In this document: in pieces, positions 41,751 through 50,927 of the stretch
Layout: each line of letters opens with the position of its first letter
How positions within the stretch are numbered: the stretch's first letter is position 1
Assembly: GCA_947087645.1 (NCBI GenBank)
Contig: CAMUDN010000001.1
Location: 124,001-188,000 of the forward strand
From: an uncultured Bulleidia sp.
GTDB taxonomy: Bacteria; Bacillota_I; Bacilli_A; Erysipelotrichales; Erysipelotrichaceae
Reading direction: 5' to 3'
Length of the DNA: 64,000 bases
Position numbers and translations under genes: made by a program
Notes under the pieces: model-generated
Databases searched by the model: none
Told to the model about the DNA's origin: nothing
The model's input: only the letters and a program-made list of their open reading frames with translations

Positions 41751-43112
41751 ATGAATCAAATCCATGATCAAACTTTAAAAAAAATTTGGCAAGAAATATT
41801 AATAGATCTTCGTGAAAAATCTTCACTGGATAATATTTTCTTTACAACATATCTTTATCCTTCATATTTATATTCTTTCGATAATGAAAAAGCTATTTTA
41901 GTAGCAGATAATTTAATCTCTTATAAATGTATTGAAACATCTGCTTTAAAAGATATTATTACTTTATTTAAAGCTAAATATGATGAATTAGAACCTACTT
42001 TTTATATTCAATTAGTTCAAAAAAAGGATATTAGTACTGTTACAACTAATATTCCTTTAGATTATGAATCTAATTTTTGTTCATCAACTATTCAAAAAGA
42101 TCGTACTTTTGATAATTTTGTAATTGGTGACTGTAATCGTGAGTCACAAGCAGCTGCTTATGCGGTTGCTTTAAATTCCGGTCAACTTTGGAATCCTTTA
42201 TTTATTTATGGAAATAGCGGTTTAGGTAAAACTCACTTATTAATGGCAATTGCTAATTATATTCAAACTCATCAACCAGAAAAAAAAGTCTATTATACAG
42301 AATCTACTAAATTTGTTGAAACAGTTGTTAAAGCTATCCAAGATGGTAATATTGATGCATTTAAAAGATACATGTATAATCTTGATATTTTACTCATTGA
42401 TGATATTCAATTTTTAGCTGGTAAAGAAAAATCACATGAAGTTTTTTTCACTATTTATGAAGAAATGGTAAATAATAAAAAACAAGTTTGTATTGCTTCT
42501 GATCGTGAACCACGTGATATTAAAGGTCTTGAAGCACGTCTAACATCACGTTTTTCAAATGGTTTAACATTAGGTATAGATTCACCGGAATTTGAGACAG
42601 CTAGAGCTATTTTAAATCAAAAAATAAAATCTAATGATAATTCTATTGATGAAGAAGGAATGAACTATATTGCTTCTAATTTTGCTGGTAATGTTCGGGA
42701 ATTAGAAGGGGCTTTAAATCGTGTCTTATTCTATGCTATTCAATTTCAACCAAATGATGATGTTATACACTTTGAAACAGTTATGAATGCTCTTAAAGCA
42801 CAAGCTGCTAAAACAACAAATGCTGGTTTAAACGCTAAAAAAATTATTCGTATTGTAGCTGATTATTATGGCTTAACAACGCAACAGATTAAATCTCGTA
42901 GTCGAACTAAAAATATTGCTAATGCCCGACATATTGCGGTCTATTTATGCCGTAAATATTTAGATTTACCATATATTAAACTGGGTGATGAATTTGGTGG
43001 ACGTGATCATTCAACTATCATGTCAGCAATATCTAAAGTTGAAAAACAAATAAAAATAGATAAACTTTTTTCTAATGCAATTATGGAGTTAGAAAAATCT
43101 ATTCGACAATAA
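41751..43112 (+). CDS. dnaA: Chromosomal replication initiator DnaA
   Basis: 453 residues. Domain I (about 1-85) is followed by a short linker and an AAA+ domain with GNSGLGKTH (about 154-162), ILLIDDIQFLAGKE (Walker B) and LEARLTSRFSNGL (box VII Arg finger region). Domain IV has the DnaA-box reading helix SRTKNIANARHIAVYLCRKY and GGRDHSTIMSAI. The ATG at 41751 has AAAGGTG at good distance; a GTG at 41742 is an alternative in-frame start. It binds the boxes in the upstream region and opens oriC. Confidence 0.97.
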   Translation: MNQIHDQTLKKIWQEILIDLREKSSLDNIFFTTYLYPSYLYSFDNEKAILVADNLISYKCIETSALKDIITLFKAKYDELEPTFYIQLVQKKDISTVTTNIPLDYESNFCSSTIQKDRTFDNFVIGDCNRESQAAAYAVALNSGQLWNPLFIYGNSGLGKTHLLMAIANYIQTHQPEKKVYYTESTKFVETVVKAIQDGNIDAFKRYMYNLDILLIDDIQFLAGKEKSHEVFFTIYEEMVNNKKQVCIASDREPRDIKGLEARLTSRFSNGLTLGIDSPEFETARAILNQKIKSNDNSIDEEGMNYIASNFAGNVRELEGALNRVLFYAIQFQPNDDVIHFETVMNALKAQAAKTTNAGLNAKKIIRIVADYYGLTTQQIKSRSRTKNIANARHIAVYLCRKYLDLPYIKLGDEFGGRDHSTIMSAISKVEKQIKIDKLFSNAIMELEKSIRQ

Positions 43113-43175
43113 TCCACTAATTTTCCTCTATCTTTTTTAAGCAAAAATACAGTAAAATTAAGTATGGAATAAAAG

Positions 43176-43192
43176 TTATCCACTTTTCCACA
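43176..43192 (+). other. DnaA boxes between dnaA and dnaN, possible unwinding region
   Basis: TTATCCACT (43176-43184) and TTTTCCACA (43184-43192), each one mismatch from consensus, are directly abutting and in the same orientation. They are followed by AT-only DNA (from about 43197, containing TTAATAATAATT) up to the dnaN ribosome site. In Bacillus the strands open at the equivalent site. Confidence 0.6.
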
Positions 43193-43240
43193 GTCTTAAT
43201 AATAATTTATAAATATAATTATAAAAAAAGGAGCTCATTT

Positions 43241-44374
43241 ATGAAATTTTCAATTGAAAAAAATCCATTTGTTTTAGCTTTAAGTGAATTAAGTCATGCA
43301 GTATCTTCAAATTCTCCACAAGCGGCTTTACGAGGTATTAAAATAGATGTTTTAAAAGATACTTTAATTTTAACTTCTAGTGATGCTGATATTTCAATGC
43401 AAAAAAAATTAGTTGCTGATGAAAATAATCATTTATTAATTGCAAAAGAAGGTCATCTTTTAATAGAAGCTAAATATCTTTTAGAAATTGTAAGAAAATT
43501 AGATAGTTCACATATATATGTCGAAATAGTAGATGGAAATTATACTCAGTTTAAAGGTGATAAAGCTATTTTTAAAATCAATGGTATGAATGTTAATCAA
43601 TATCCAGATATTGATTTTAGTGATATTGATAAACAAATAGAAATTGATAAAAAAGATTTTATTGATATTATTGAACAAACTACATTTGCTTGTTCAAAAC
43701 AAGATTTAAGACCTGTTTTACCAGTTTTAACAGGTGTTAATTTTAAATTAGTAAAAAACAATTTAGTTTGTACAGCAACTGATTCTTTTCGCTTAGCTCG
43801 CAAATTAATAAATATTGATAGTAATTTTGAATTTAATGTTACTATTCCTGCTAAATCATTAATTGATGCAAAGAATACTATTTTACAAAATAGTGATAAA
43901 AAGGTTATTTTATCTGTCAATTCAACAAAAATTCAAATTAAATCAGCAAATATGATTTTTCAAAGTCGTATTTTAGATGGTGATTATCCTTTAACAGAAC
44001 AATTAATTCCAACTACATTTATGACTAAATTAGAAATTAGTCGTCAGGATTTATTAAGAGCTATTGATCGTACTTCTTTTTTGAAAACAGAAGATGTTAA
44101 AGAAAATCGTTTACAATTAATAAAAAATAATTGTATTCTAACTAGCAGTTCACAAGAAATTGGTGAATCAAGAGAAGATTTAGTAGCAACTTATGAAGGT
44201 AAAGATCTTGATATTTCATTTGATGGTAATTTTGTAATGGATGCTTTGAAAGGATTACATGGTGAAAAAGTTTTAATTCAATTCAAAGGAACAATGAAAG
44301 CCTTTATTTTAGAGACAAAAGATGATCCAACAACGATCCAATTAATCCTTCCTTTGCTTGCTCATAATTCTTAG
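43241..44374 (+). CDS. dnaN: DNA polymerase III beta sliding clamp
   Basis: 377 residues forming three clamp domains. MKFSIEKNPFVLALSELSHAVS, CTATDSFRLARKL and the C-terminal TIQLILPLLAHNS (the usual end is ILPVR or similar) match DnaN. It forms the ring that tethers polymerase III to DNA. AAGGAG lies before the ATG. The gene has its own strong terminator, separating dnaA-dnaN from yaaA-recF-gyrBA. Confidence 0.96.
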   Translation: MKFSIEKNPFVLALSELSHAVSSNSPQAALRGIKIDVLKDTLILTSSDADISMQKKLVADENNHLLIAKEGHLLIEAKYLLEIVRKLDSSHIYVEIVDGNYTQFKGDKAIFKINGMNVNQYPDIDFSDIDKQIEIDKKDFIDIIEQTTFACSKQDLRPVLPVLTGVNFKLVKNNLVCTATDSFRLARKLINIDSNFEFNVTIPAKSLIDAKNTILQNSDKKVILSVNSTKIQIKSANMIFQSRILDGDYPLTEQLIPTTFMTKLEISRQDLLRAIDRTSFLKTEDVKENRLQLIKNNCILTSSSQEIGESREDLVATYEGKDLDISFDGNFVMDALKGLHGEKVLIQFKGTMKAFILETKDDPTTIQLILPLLAHNS

Positions 44375-44387
44375 TTATAATCATTAG

Positions 44388-44422
44388 AAAAGGCTTGAAA
44401 TCTATCGTTTTAAGCCTTTTTT
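44388..44422 (+). terminator. dnaN terminator
   Basis: A 13-bp stem (44388-44400 with 44408-44420, one G-U pair; AAAAGGCTT/AAGCCTTTT) followed by Ts. Confidence 0.9.
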
Positions 44423-44423
44423 A

Positions 44424-44432
44424 TGTTATAAT
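44424..44432 (+). promoter_or_regulatory. Extended -10 promoter of the yaaA-recF-gyrB-gyrA operon
   Basis: TGTTATAAT begins two bases after the dnaN terminator's T-tract. No -35 is evident. Confidence 0.6.
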
Positions 44433-44464
44433 TTAAAGCGTATCATACTTGGAAAGTAGGTAAA

Positions 44465-44674
44465 ATGAAAGTAGAAAAAAAAGCTTTTATAACATTACAA
44501 GATTATCTGAAAAAGAATAATTTAGTACAAACAGGTGGTGAGGCTAAAATACTTATTCAAACAGGAAAAGTTTTTGTTAATGAACAAATAGAATTGCGAA
44601 GAGGTAAAAAATTAAAGCCTGGCGATCAAATTAAATTTAAAAATAAAGTGTTTGTGGTTGAAGATGTATATTAA
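44465..44674 (+). CDS. yaaA: S4-domain protein YaaA (RlbA)
   Basis: 69 residues: ITLQDYLKKNNLVQTGGEAKILIQTGKVFVNEQIELRRGKKLKPGD, an S4 RNA-binding domain. The gene between dnaN and recF in Bacillus codes for the same small protein, which is linked to ribosome assembly. It ends inside the start of recF (11-bp overlap), so the two are coupled. Confidence 0.92.
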   Translation: MKVEKKAFITLQDYLKKNNLVQTGGEAKILIQTGKVFVNEQIELRRGKKLKPGDQIKFKNKVFVVEDVY

Positions 44675-45743
44675 GCAATTAAAACTTTTTAATTATCGAA
44701 ATTATCAAAGTTTAGATATTTCTTTTAATAAAAAAATGAATGTAATTATAGGTAAAAATGCACAAGGAAAGACAAATTTACTTGAAAGTATCTATTTTTT
44801 ATCTTTAGCTCGTTCTTTTAGAACTAATGAAGAAAGAACATTAATTAAATATGAAAATGAATTTAGTGATATTTCATGTTTATTATCAGAAAATGATCAA
44901 GATAAATATTTACGTTCAATTATTTATCAAAAAGGGAAAAGTTTTTTTATTGGTAAAACAATTATATCAAAGGTTAGTGATTTTATTGGTCAATTAAATG
45001 TTGTTTTATTTAGTCCTGAAGATCTTTATTTATTTTCCCAAGCACCTCGTTATCGGCGACGATTTATTGATCAGGAATTAAGTAAATTATCCAAAAAATA
45101 TTTTTATCATCTTAATTCTTTTCATAAAATTTTAAAAGAAAGAAATAATTTTTTAAAAAATAATTTTGTTGATGAAAAAATGATGGATGTTTTTGATTTT
45201 CAATTAGTTGGTGAAGAATATGAAATTATAAAATTAAGATCATCTTTTATTGAGTATATTAATTGTAAAATAAAAGATTTGTTTTATGAAATATCAGGAA
45301 TGAATTTAAATGTTGAATTAGAAATTAAACATGGTATTGAAACTAATGAAATGAGTAAAGAATGTTTACTTAAAGAACATTATAAATCACGATATAAAGA
45401 TTTTGAAACGCATACAACAAATGTTGGTATACATCATGCTGATATTAAATTTTTGTTTGATGGTAAAAATATTTTATGGCTTGCATCACAAGGACAGAAA
45501 CGTTTGGTTATGATTGCTTTTAAATTATCTCTTTTAAAATATATTGAATTTATTTCTAAACGTAAAGCAATTGTTTTATTAGATGATGTTTTAAGTGAAT
45601 TGGATATTGAAAAACAAAATTATCTTATTAAAAAATTAGATGTTGATTATCAATGTTTTATTACAACAACTAATTTGTTTGAAAAAAGTCAGTCTAAAGA
45701 AAGAAAGATCATTGTTGTTGCAAATGGTGAAGTGCAATTATAA
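44664..45743 (+). CDS. recF: DNA replication and repair protein RecF
   Basis: 359 residues from the ATG at 44664. The SMC-like ATPase head has GKNAQGKTNLLESIYFLSLARSFR (Walker A), the signature LASQGQKRLVMIAFKLSLL and Walker B IVLLDDVLSELD. RecF loads RecA at gaps with RecO and RecR. A GTG at 44652 in frame is possible, but MYIKQLKLFNYRNY is the normal family start. It is followed by gyrB after 9 bp. Confidence 0.96.
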   Translation: MYIKQLKLFNYRNYQSLDISFNKKMNVIIGKNAQGKTNLLESIYFLSLARSFRTNEERTLIKYENEFSDISCLLSENDQDKYLRSIIYQKGKSFFIGKTIISKVSDFIGQLNVVLFSPEDLYLFSQAPRYRRRFIDQELSKLSKKYFYHLNSFHKILKERNNFLKNNFVDEKMMDVFDFQLVGEEYEIIKLRSSFIEYINCKIKDLFYEISGMNLNVELEIKHGIETNEMSKECLLKEHYKSRYKDFETHTTNVGIHHADIKFLFDGKNILWLASQGQKRLVMIAFKLSLLKYIEFISKRKAIVLLDDVLSELDIEKQNYLIKKLDVDYQCFITTTNLFEKSQSKERKIIVVANGEVQL

Positions 45744-45752
45744 GGAGGCTAT

Positions 45753-47732
45753 ATGGCAGATATATTAGATAACATGGAAGAAAATAGAGCTGTTTTTAAT
45801 GAATCTTTAAATATGAAAGTTGATCATACATATGAAGATGATGATATTCAAGTATTAGAAGGATTAGAAGCAGTTAGAAAACGTCCAGGAATGTATATTG
45901 GTTCAACTTCTTCACTTGGTCTTCATCATCTTGTATGGGAAATAGTTGATAATGGTATTGATGAAGCGATGGCTGGCTATGCTTCTAAGATAGAAGTTAC
46001 TGTTGATGAAAATAATGTTGTATCAGTTGAAGATGATGGTCGTGGAATGCCAACTGGAATGAATGAAAAAACAGGTATTTCAACAATTGAAACTATTTTT
46101 ACTGTTCTTCATGCTGGTGGTAAATTTGGTGGTGGAGCATACAAGGTTTCAGGTGGTTTACATGGAGTAGGAGCTTCTGCTGTAAATGCTTTAAGTGAAT
46201 TTTTGGAAGTGACTGTTTATCATGATAAAAAAGTTTATTTTGTACGCTTTGAAAAAGGTGGAAAACCAGTTAAACCTTTAGCTGTTATTGGTGAATGTGA
46301 TGCTAACAGGCATGGATCACTGGTTAGATTTAAAGCTGATGCATCAATTTTTACAGAAACAACAGTTTACGATTTTAATATTTTATATAATCGCATTCGT
46401 CAATTAGCATTTTTAAATAAAGGAATTAAATTAATTTTTAATGATTTACGAGAAAAAGATGAAAAAAGACGTCATCACTGCTTTTTATATGAAGGTGGAT
46501 TAAAAGAATATGTTAAGTATTTAAATGAAAATAAAGAAAAAGTTCATGATACTGTTATTTATTCAGAAGGTTATGAAGATAATATTCAAGTTGAAGTTGC
46601 TTGTCAATTTAATACTAGCTATAGTTCATCAATATATACTTTTTGTAATAATATAACCACAATTGATGGTGGTACTCATGAAGAAGGCTTTCGCATGGCT
46701 CTTACGCGTATTGTTAATAAATATGCTCGGGATAATAATTTTTTGAAAGATAAGGATGAAAATGTTACCCAAGATGATTGTAAAGAAGGTTTAGCAGCTG
46801 TCATTTCAATTAAGCATCCTGATCCACAATATATATCACAAACAAAATCAAAGTTAACTAATACTGAGGTTCGTAAAATTGTTTCTGATATATTTGGTAC
46901 TCAATTTGAACGTTTTTTGATGGAAAATCCTGCGGAAGCGAAAAATATTATGGCTAAGATAGTATTAGCTTCACAGGCTCGAATAGCCGCTAAAAAAGCC
47001 AAAGAAATAACACGTAAAAGTTCTATAAAGGTTGGTTCATTACCGGGAAAATTATCTGATTGTTCTTCTAAAGATCCACAAATTTCAGAAATTTATCTTG
47101 TCGAAGGAGATTCTGCCGGTGGTTCAGCAAAAAATGGTCGTGATTCACATTTTCAGGCAATATTACCTTTGCGGGGTAAAATTTTAAATGTTGAAAAAAC
47201 TAGACCAGAAAAAGCTTTTGAAAATCAAGAAATTCGTTCTATGATTACAGCTTTTGGTGCTGGTGTTCACGATGATGTTGATACTTCAAAATTACGTTAT
47301 CATAAAATTGTTATTATGACTGATGCAGATGTAGATGGGGCTCATATTAGAACTCTATTATTAACTTTTTTCTATCGTTTTTTAAGACCGGTATTAGAAC
47401 AAGGTTATATTTATATTGCTCAACCTCCTTTATTTAAAATTCAAAAAGGACAAAATATTCGTTATGCTTATACAGATCGTCAATTAGAAGAAATAAAGAG
47501 CGAAATGGGTGATCGTTTAAGTATTCAAAGATATAAAGGTTTGGGAGAAATGGATGCCAGTCAGCTTTGGGAAACAACAATGAATCCTAAAACACGAACT
47601 TTGATTCGTGTCACAATAGAAGATGCGGAATATGCGGATCAAAATTTTTCAATGTTAATGGGCGAGGAAGTAGAACCAAGAAGAAACTTTATTTTGGAAA
47701 ATGCTCATTTTGTTGAAAATTTAGATATTTAA
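45753..47732 (+). CDS. gyrB: DNA gyrase subunit B
   Basis: 659 residues. GHKL ATPase: LVWEIVDNGIDEA, VEDDGRGMP, GGLHGVGASAVNALS. TOPRIM: YLVEGDSAGGSAKNGRD, IMTDADVDGAHI. The C-terminal tail PRRNFILENAHFVENLDI is typical. It provides ATP hydrolysis for negative supercoiling. AAGGAGG precedes the ATG. The quinolone-region motif PLRGKILNVEKTR looks standard. Confidence 0.97.
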   Translation: MADILDNMEENRAVFNESLNMKVDHTYEDDDIQVLEGLEAVRKRPGMYIGSTSSLGLHHLVWEIVDNGIDEAMAGYASKIEVTVDENNVVSVEDDGRGMPTGMNEKTGISTIETIFTVLHAGGKFGGGAYKVSGGLHGVGASAVNALSEFLEVTVYHDKKVYFVRFEKGGKPVKPLAVIGECDANRHGSLVRFKADASIFTETTVYDFNILYNRIRQLAFLNKGIKLIFNDLREKDEKRRHHCFLYEGGLKEYVKYLNENKEKVHDTVIYSEGYEDNIQVEVACQFNTSYSSSIYTFCNNITTIDGGTHEEGFRMALTRIVNKYARDNNFLKDKDENVTQDDCKEGLAAVISIKHPDPQYISQTKSKLTNTEVRKIVSDIFGTQFERFLMENPAEAKNIMAKIVLASQARIAAKKAKEITRKSSIKVGSLPGKLSDCSSKDPQISEIYLVEGDSAGGSAKNGRDSHFQAILPLRGKILNVEKTRPEKAFENQEIRSMITAFGAGVHDDVDTSKLRYHKIVIMTDADVDGAHIRTLLLTFFYRFLRPVLEQGYIYIAQPPLFKIQKGQNIRYAYTDRQLEEIKSEMGDRLSIQRYKGLGEMDASQLWETTMNPKTRTLIRVTIEDAEYADQNFSMLMGEEVEPRRNFILENAHFVENLDI

Positions 47733-47744
47733 TAGGAGGTCAAG

Positions 47745-50234
47745 ATGGCTTTAGATGATTTTATGGAATTTGATGAAAGTAATTTTGATCCAGGTCATAT
47801 TACTGAAACAGAATTAAGTAAAGAAATTCGGCGTGATTTTTTGGAATATTCAATGTCAGTTATAGTTGCTCGTGCTTTACCTGATGTTAGAGACGGTTTA
47901 AAGCCTGTTCAACGGCGGATACTTTTTGCGATGCATGAAATGAATAATGGTCCAGATAAAGCTTATCGTAAATGTGCTCGTATTGTTGGTGATACGATGG
48001 GTAAATATCATCCACATGGTGATAGTTCTATTTATGGTGCTCTTGTTTATATGGCTCAAAATTGGAATATGAATGAAATTCTTATTGATGGTCATGGTAA
48101 TTTTGGCTCGATGGATGGTGATGGGGCGGCAGCAATGCGTTATACAGAAGCAAGAATGTCAAAAATATCTGTTGAACTTCTTCGTGATTTAGATAAAGAT
48201 ACAGTAAATATGATTGATAATTATGATGGTGAAGAAAAGGAACCAACTGTTTTGCCATCACGTTTTCCTAATTTATTAGTAAATGGATCAAGTGGTATAG
48301 CTGTTGGTATGGCAACAAATGTTGCACCACATAATTTAAGTGAAACAATAGATGCTGTTATAAACATGATGGAAAATCCTGAAATTTCAACGATAGAGTT
48401 AATGCAATATATGAAGGGTCCGGATTTTCCGACAGGTGGTTATATTTTAGGTAGATCAGGTATTCGTAAGGCTTTTGAAACGGGACGTGGTTCAATTATT
48501 ATGCGTGGTAAGACACATTTTGAAGAAATGAAAAATGGAAAGACACGGATTGTTGTTGATGAACTTCCTTATATGGTTAATAAAGCATCTTTTGTTGAAA
48601 GAATAGGTTTTTTAACACGTGAAAAAATTATAGACGGGATTACAGATTTACGTGATGAATCAAATATGAATGGTATTCGAGTGGTTATTGAATTGCGTAA
48701 AGATGTTCAAGCAGAAGTTATTTTAAATCAGCTTTATAGATTAACAGCGTTACAGTCTAATTTTGGTGTCAATAATGTTGTTCTGTTTGATGGTGTACCA
48801 CGTAAAGCTAATATGAAGGAATTATTAAAAGGATATATTGACTTTCAGTTAGAAGTAATTCGCCGTAGAACAGTTTTTGAACTTCAAAAAGCACGAGATC
48901 GTGCTCATATATTAGAAGGTTTAAAAATTGCCGTCGATAATTTAGATGAAGTTATATATACGATCCGTAAATCAAAGGATATTCAAGAAGCTTTAAAAAA
49001 TTTGATGACAAAATTTCCTTTGGATGAGATACAGGCAAAGGCAATTCTTGATATGCAATTTCGCCGTTTGACAGGATTGGAACGTGAAAAAATAGAAAAT
49101 GAATACCAAGATCTATTATTAAAAATAAAAGATTATGAAGATATTTTATTACATAAAGAAAGACGTATCACAATTGTCAAAAATGAATTGTTAACAATTA
49201 AAAATAAATATAGTAAGCCAAGACGCAGTGAAATAATTGATGCTGATGCTGAAATGGATGATGAAGATCTAATACCGGTTGAAGATATTATGATATCTTT
49301 ATCAAATAAAGGTTACGTTAAACGTTTAAATACAGATACATATGAAGTTCAAAATCGTGGTGGTAAAGGTATTAAAGGCATGAGTTTGAATGAAAATGAT
49401 AGTATTGAACAAGTTGTTAATATGTCAACACATGATTATTTATTATTATTTACGGATAAAGGTCGTGTATTTCGAATTAAAGGATTTAATATTCCTAATT
49501 TTTCTCGAACTTCGAAAGGTATTCCTATAATTAATTTAGTTAAAATAGATAAAGATGAAAAAATAAGAATTATGATTCCTTTAAATAAAAAAGATGAGAC
49601 TCTTAAATCACTTTTCTTTGTAACTAAAAATGGTATTATTAAACGAACAGAAATAAGTGAGTTTGACAATATTAATAAGAATGGTAAAAAAGCAATCATT
49701 TTAAGAGATGATGATGAATTAGCTTTTGTTAAATCAACAAATGGGCAGGCTGAAATTATAATTGCTGGCACAAATGGAAAAGCTGTTCATATACTTGAAA
49801 ATAAAATAAGATTGCAAGGTCGTAATTCAATGGGTATAAAAGGCTTTAATACAGATGGTTCACAAGTTATAGGTGTTGGAACAAGTCTTGAAGGTAAAAA
49901 TATTTTAACAATTACAGAAAACGGTATTGGTAAAATAAGTCCATTATCTTCATTTAGAATTACTAATCGTGGATCAAAAGGTGTTATTGCAACTAAGATA
50001 AATGATAAAACTGGCAAATTAATTGTTATGAAGGCAATTCAAAATAATAAAGATGTAGTTATTATGACAGAATCAGGAATAGTTATCAGAATTGCAAGTG
50101 AACAAATAAGTGAAAGTTCACGAAATAGTCAAGGTGTACGTTTAATTAAAGTTGATAATGATAAAGTTTCAAGTGTTGCGATAGTTGATAAGAAAGATGA
50201 TGAAAATTTTAATGATAATCAAAACACACAATAA
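47745..50234 (+). CDS. gyrA: DNA gyrase subunit A, with Gly at the quinolone-pocket position
   Basis: 829 residues. The breakage-reunion domain has GLKPVQRRILFAMHEM, the catalytic Tyr in AAMRYTEARM, and the C-terminal beta-pinwheel with a GyrA-box-like NRGGKGIKGM. In the quinolone-resistance region, HPHGDSSIYGALV has Ser94 (E. coli Ser83) but Gly98 at the place of E. coli Asp87, which is normally acidic. GGAGG precedes the ATG. It is the last gene of the operon; the tail is acidic and Asn-rich. Confidence 0.97.
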   Translation: MALDDFMEFDESNFDPGHITETELSKEIRRDFLEYSMSVIVARALPDVRDGLKPVQRRILFAMHEMNNGPDKAYRKCARIVGDTMGKYHPHGDSSIYGALVYMAQNWNMNEILIDGHGNFGSMDGDGAAAMRYTEARMSKISVELLRDLDKDTVNMIDNYDGEEKEPTVLPSRFPNLLVNGSSGIAVGMATNVAPHNLSETIDAVINMMENPEISTIELMQYMKGPDFPTGGYILGRSGIRKAFETGRGSIIMRGKTHFEEMKNGKTRIVVDELPYMVNKASFVERIGFLTREKIIDGITDLRDESNMNGIRVVIELRKDVQAEVILNQLYRLTALQSNFGVNNVVLFDGVPRKANMKELLKGYIDFQLEVIRRRTVFELQKARDRAHILEGLKIAVDNLDEVIYTIRKSKDIQEALKNLMTKFPLDEIQAKAILDMQFRRLTGLEREKIENEYQDLLLKIKDYEDILLHKERRITIVKNELLTIKNKYSKPRRSEIIDADAEMDDEDLIPVEDIMISLSNKGYVKRLNTDTYEVQNRGGKGIKGMSLNENDSIEQVVNMSTHDYLLLFTDKGRVFRIKGFNIPNFSRTSKGIPIINLVKIDKDEKIRIMIPLNKKDETLKSLFFVTKNGIIKRTEISEFDNINKNGKKAIILRDDDELAFVKSTNGQAEIIIAGTNGKAVHILENKIRLQGRNSMGIKGFNTDGSQVIGVGTSLEGKNILTITENGIGKISPLSSFRITNRGSKGVIATKINDKTGKLIVMKAIQNNKDVVIMTESGIVIRIASEQISESSRNSQGVRLIKVDNDKVSSVAIVDKKDDENFNDNQNTQ

Positions 50235-50304
50235 GCAGTCTATTTGTTTTACTGATATTAAAAAAAACCTCTAAATATTAAGTTTATTTACATCAATAAA
50301 AAAA

Positions 50305-50358
50305 TATATTATATTTTTTTAGCAGATAACCATTGACAGTGCTAAAAAATATAATATA
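50305..50358 (+). promoter_or_regulatory. hsp20 promoter inside a CIRCE-like extended inverted repeat
   Basis: TTGACA (50333-50338), 16 bp, TATAAT (50355-50360) is a near-perfect promoter. It lies in an inverted repeat with arms 50305-50324 and 50340-50358 (19 of 20 positions). The core TTAGCA-N15-TGCTAA (50319-50345, 27 bp) has exactly the CIRCE length; its right half CAGTGCTAA matches 8/9. HrcA control is inferred. Confidence 0.6.
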
Positions 50359-50395
50359 ATAATGATGTAAGGAAAATATCCTTAGGAGGTATAAT

Positions 50396-50812
50396 ATGAA
50401 TACATTAGCAAGAAGAAATAGTTTTGATGAATTATTTGAGGATATGTTTGGAAGAACAAACAACAATGATGCTTATGGTTTAATGAAAACTGATGTTTGC
50501 GAGAAAAATGGTTCTTATTTATTGGATATGGAGATTCCTGGTGTTAAAAAAGAAGATATAAAAATTAGCTTATTTAATGGTGATTTAACAATAGAAGTAA
50601 GTCGCAAGAGTCATAAAGAAGAAAAGAATAGTGAAGGAAAAGTTATTCGTCAGGAAAGATTCTCTGGATCTTCAAGTAGAACATTCTATGTTGGTACAGC
50701 AATTACAGAAAAAGATGTAAAAGTTAAATATGAAAATGGTATCTTACATATTGAATTACCAACTGAGAAACAAAAAGAAGTCGAATCAAGAAAGTTGATT
50801 GAAATTCAATAA
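50396..50812 (+). CDS. hsp20: Small heat shock protein (Hsp20/alpha-crystallin)
   Basis: 138 residues. The alpha-crystallin domain (about 30-125) has KTDVCEKNGSYLLDMEIPGVKKEDIKI, FSGSSSRTFYVG and the A-x-x-x-NGIL-type motif YENGILHIELP. It holds unfolding proteins in a refoldable state. AGGAGG is 7 nt before the ATG. A small hairpin (UAAGGA/UCCUUA) stands just before the ribosome site. Transcription is likely heat- or stress-controlled through the CIRCE-like operator. It is monocistronic. Confidence 0.95.
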   Translation: MNTLARRNSFDELFEDMFGRTNNNDAYGLMKTDVCEKNGSYLLDMEIPGVKKEDIKISLFNGDLTIEVSRKSHKEEKNSEGKVIRQERFSGSSSRTFYVGTAITEKDVKVKYENGILHIELPTEKQKEVESRKLIEIQ

Positions 50813-50822
50813 TTTAAAAAAT

Positions 50823-50854
50823 AAATACATTGTTTCACGTGAAACAATGTATTT
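50823..50854. other. parS site within a terminator palindrome
   Basis: TGTTTCACGTGAAACA (50831-50846) is the exact ParB/Spo0J binding consensus. It is the centre of a 32-bp perfect palindrome followed by five Ts, placed 10 bp after hsp20, so the same DNA can act as parS and as the hsp20 terminator. Confidence 0.92.
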
Positions 50855-50882
50855 TTTTATGCTATAAAAAGCATAGTGAATG

Positions 50883-50891
50883 TGCTATCAT
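50883..50891 (+). promoter_or_regulatory. Extended -10 promoter of serS
   Basis: TGCTATCAT, the same nonamer as before the VOC gene. The leader is about 30 nt; too short for a T-box. Confidence 0.5.
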
Positions 50892-50927
50892 AGATGGTGA
50901 AATAGTGCTTTAAAGAGGTGAATTAAG

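Noticed and set aside
50366..50395. RNA thermometer in the hsp20 leader
   Set aside because: The UAAGGA/UCCUUA hairpin lies before the ribosome site and does not clearly cover it.
50847..50927. T-box riboswitch for serS
   Set aside because: The leader is about 30 nt and has no T-box sequence.
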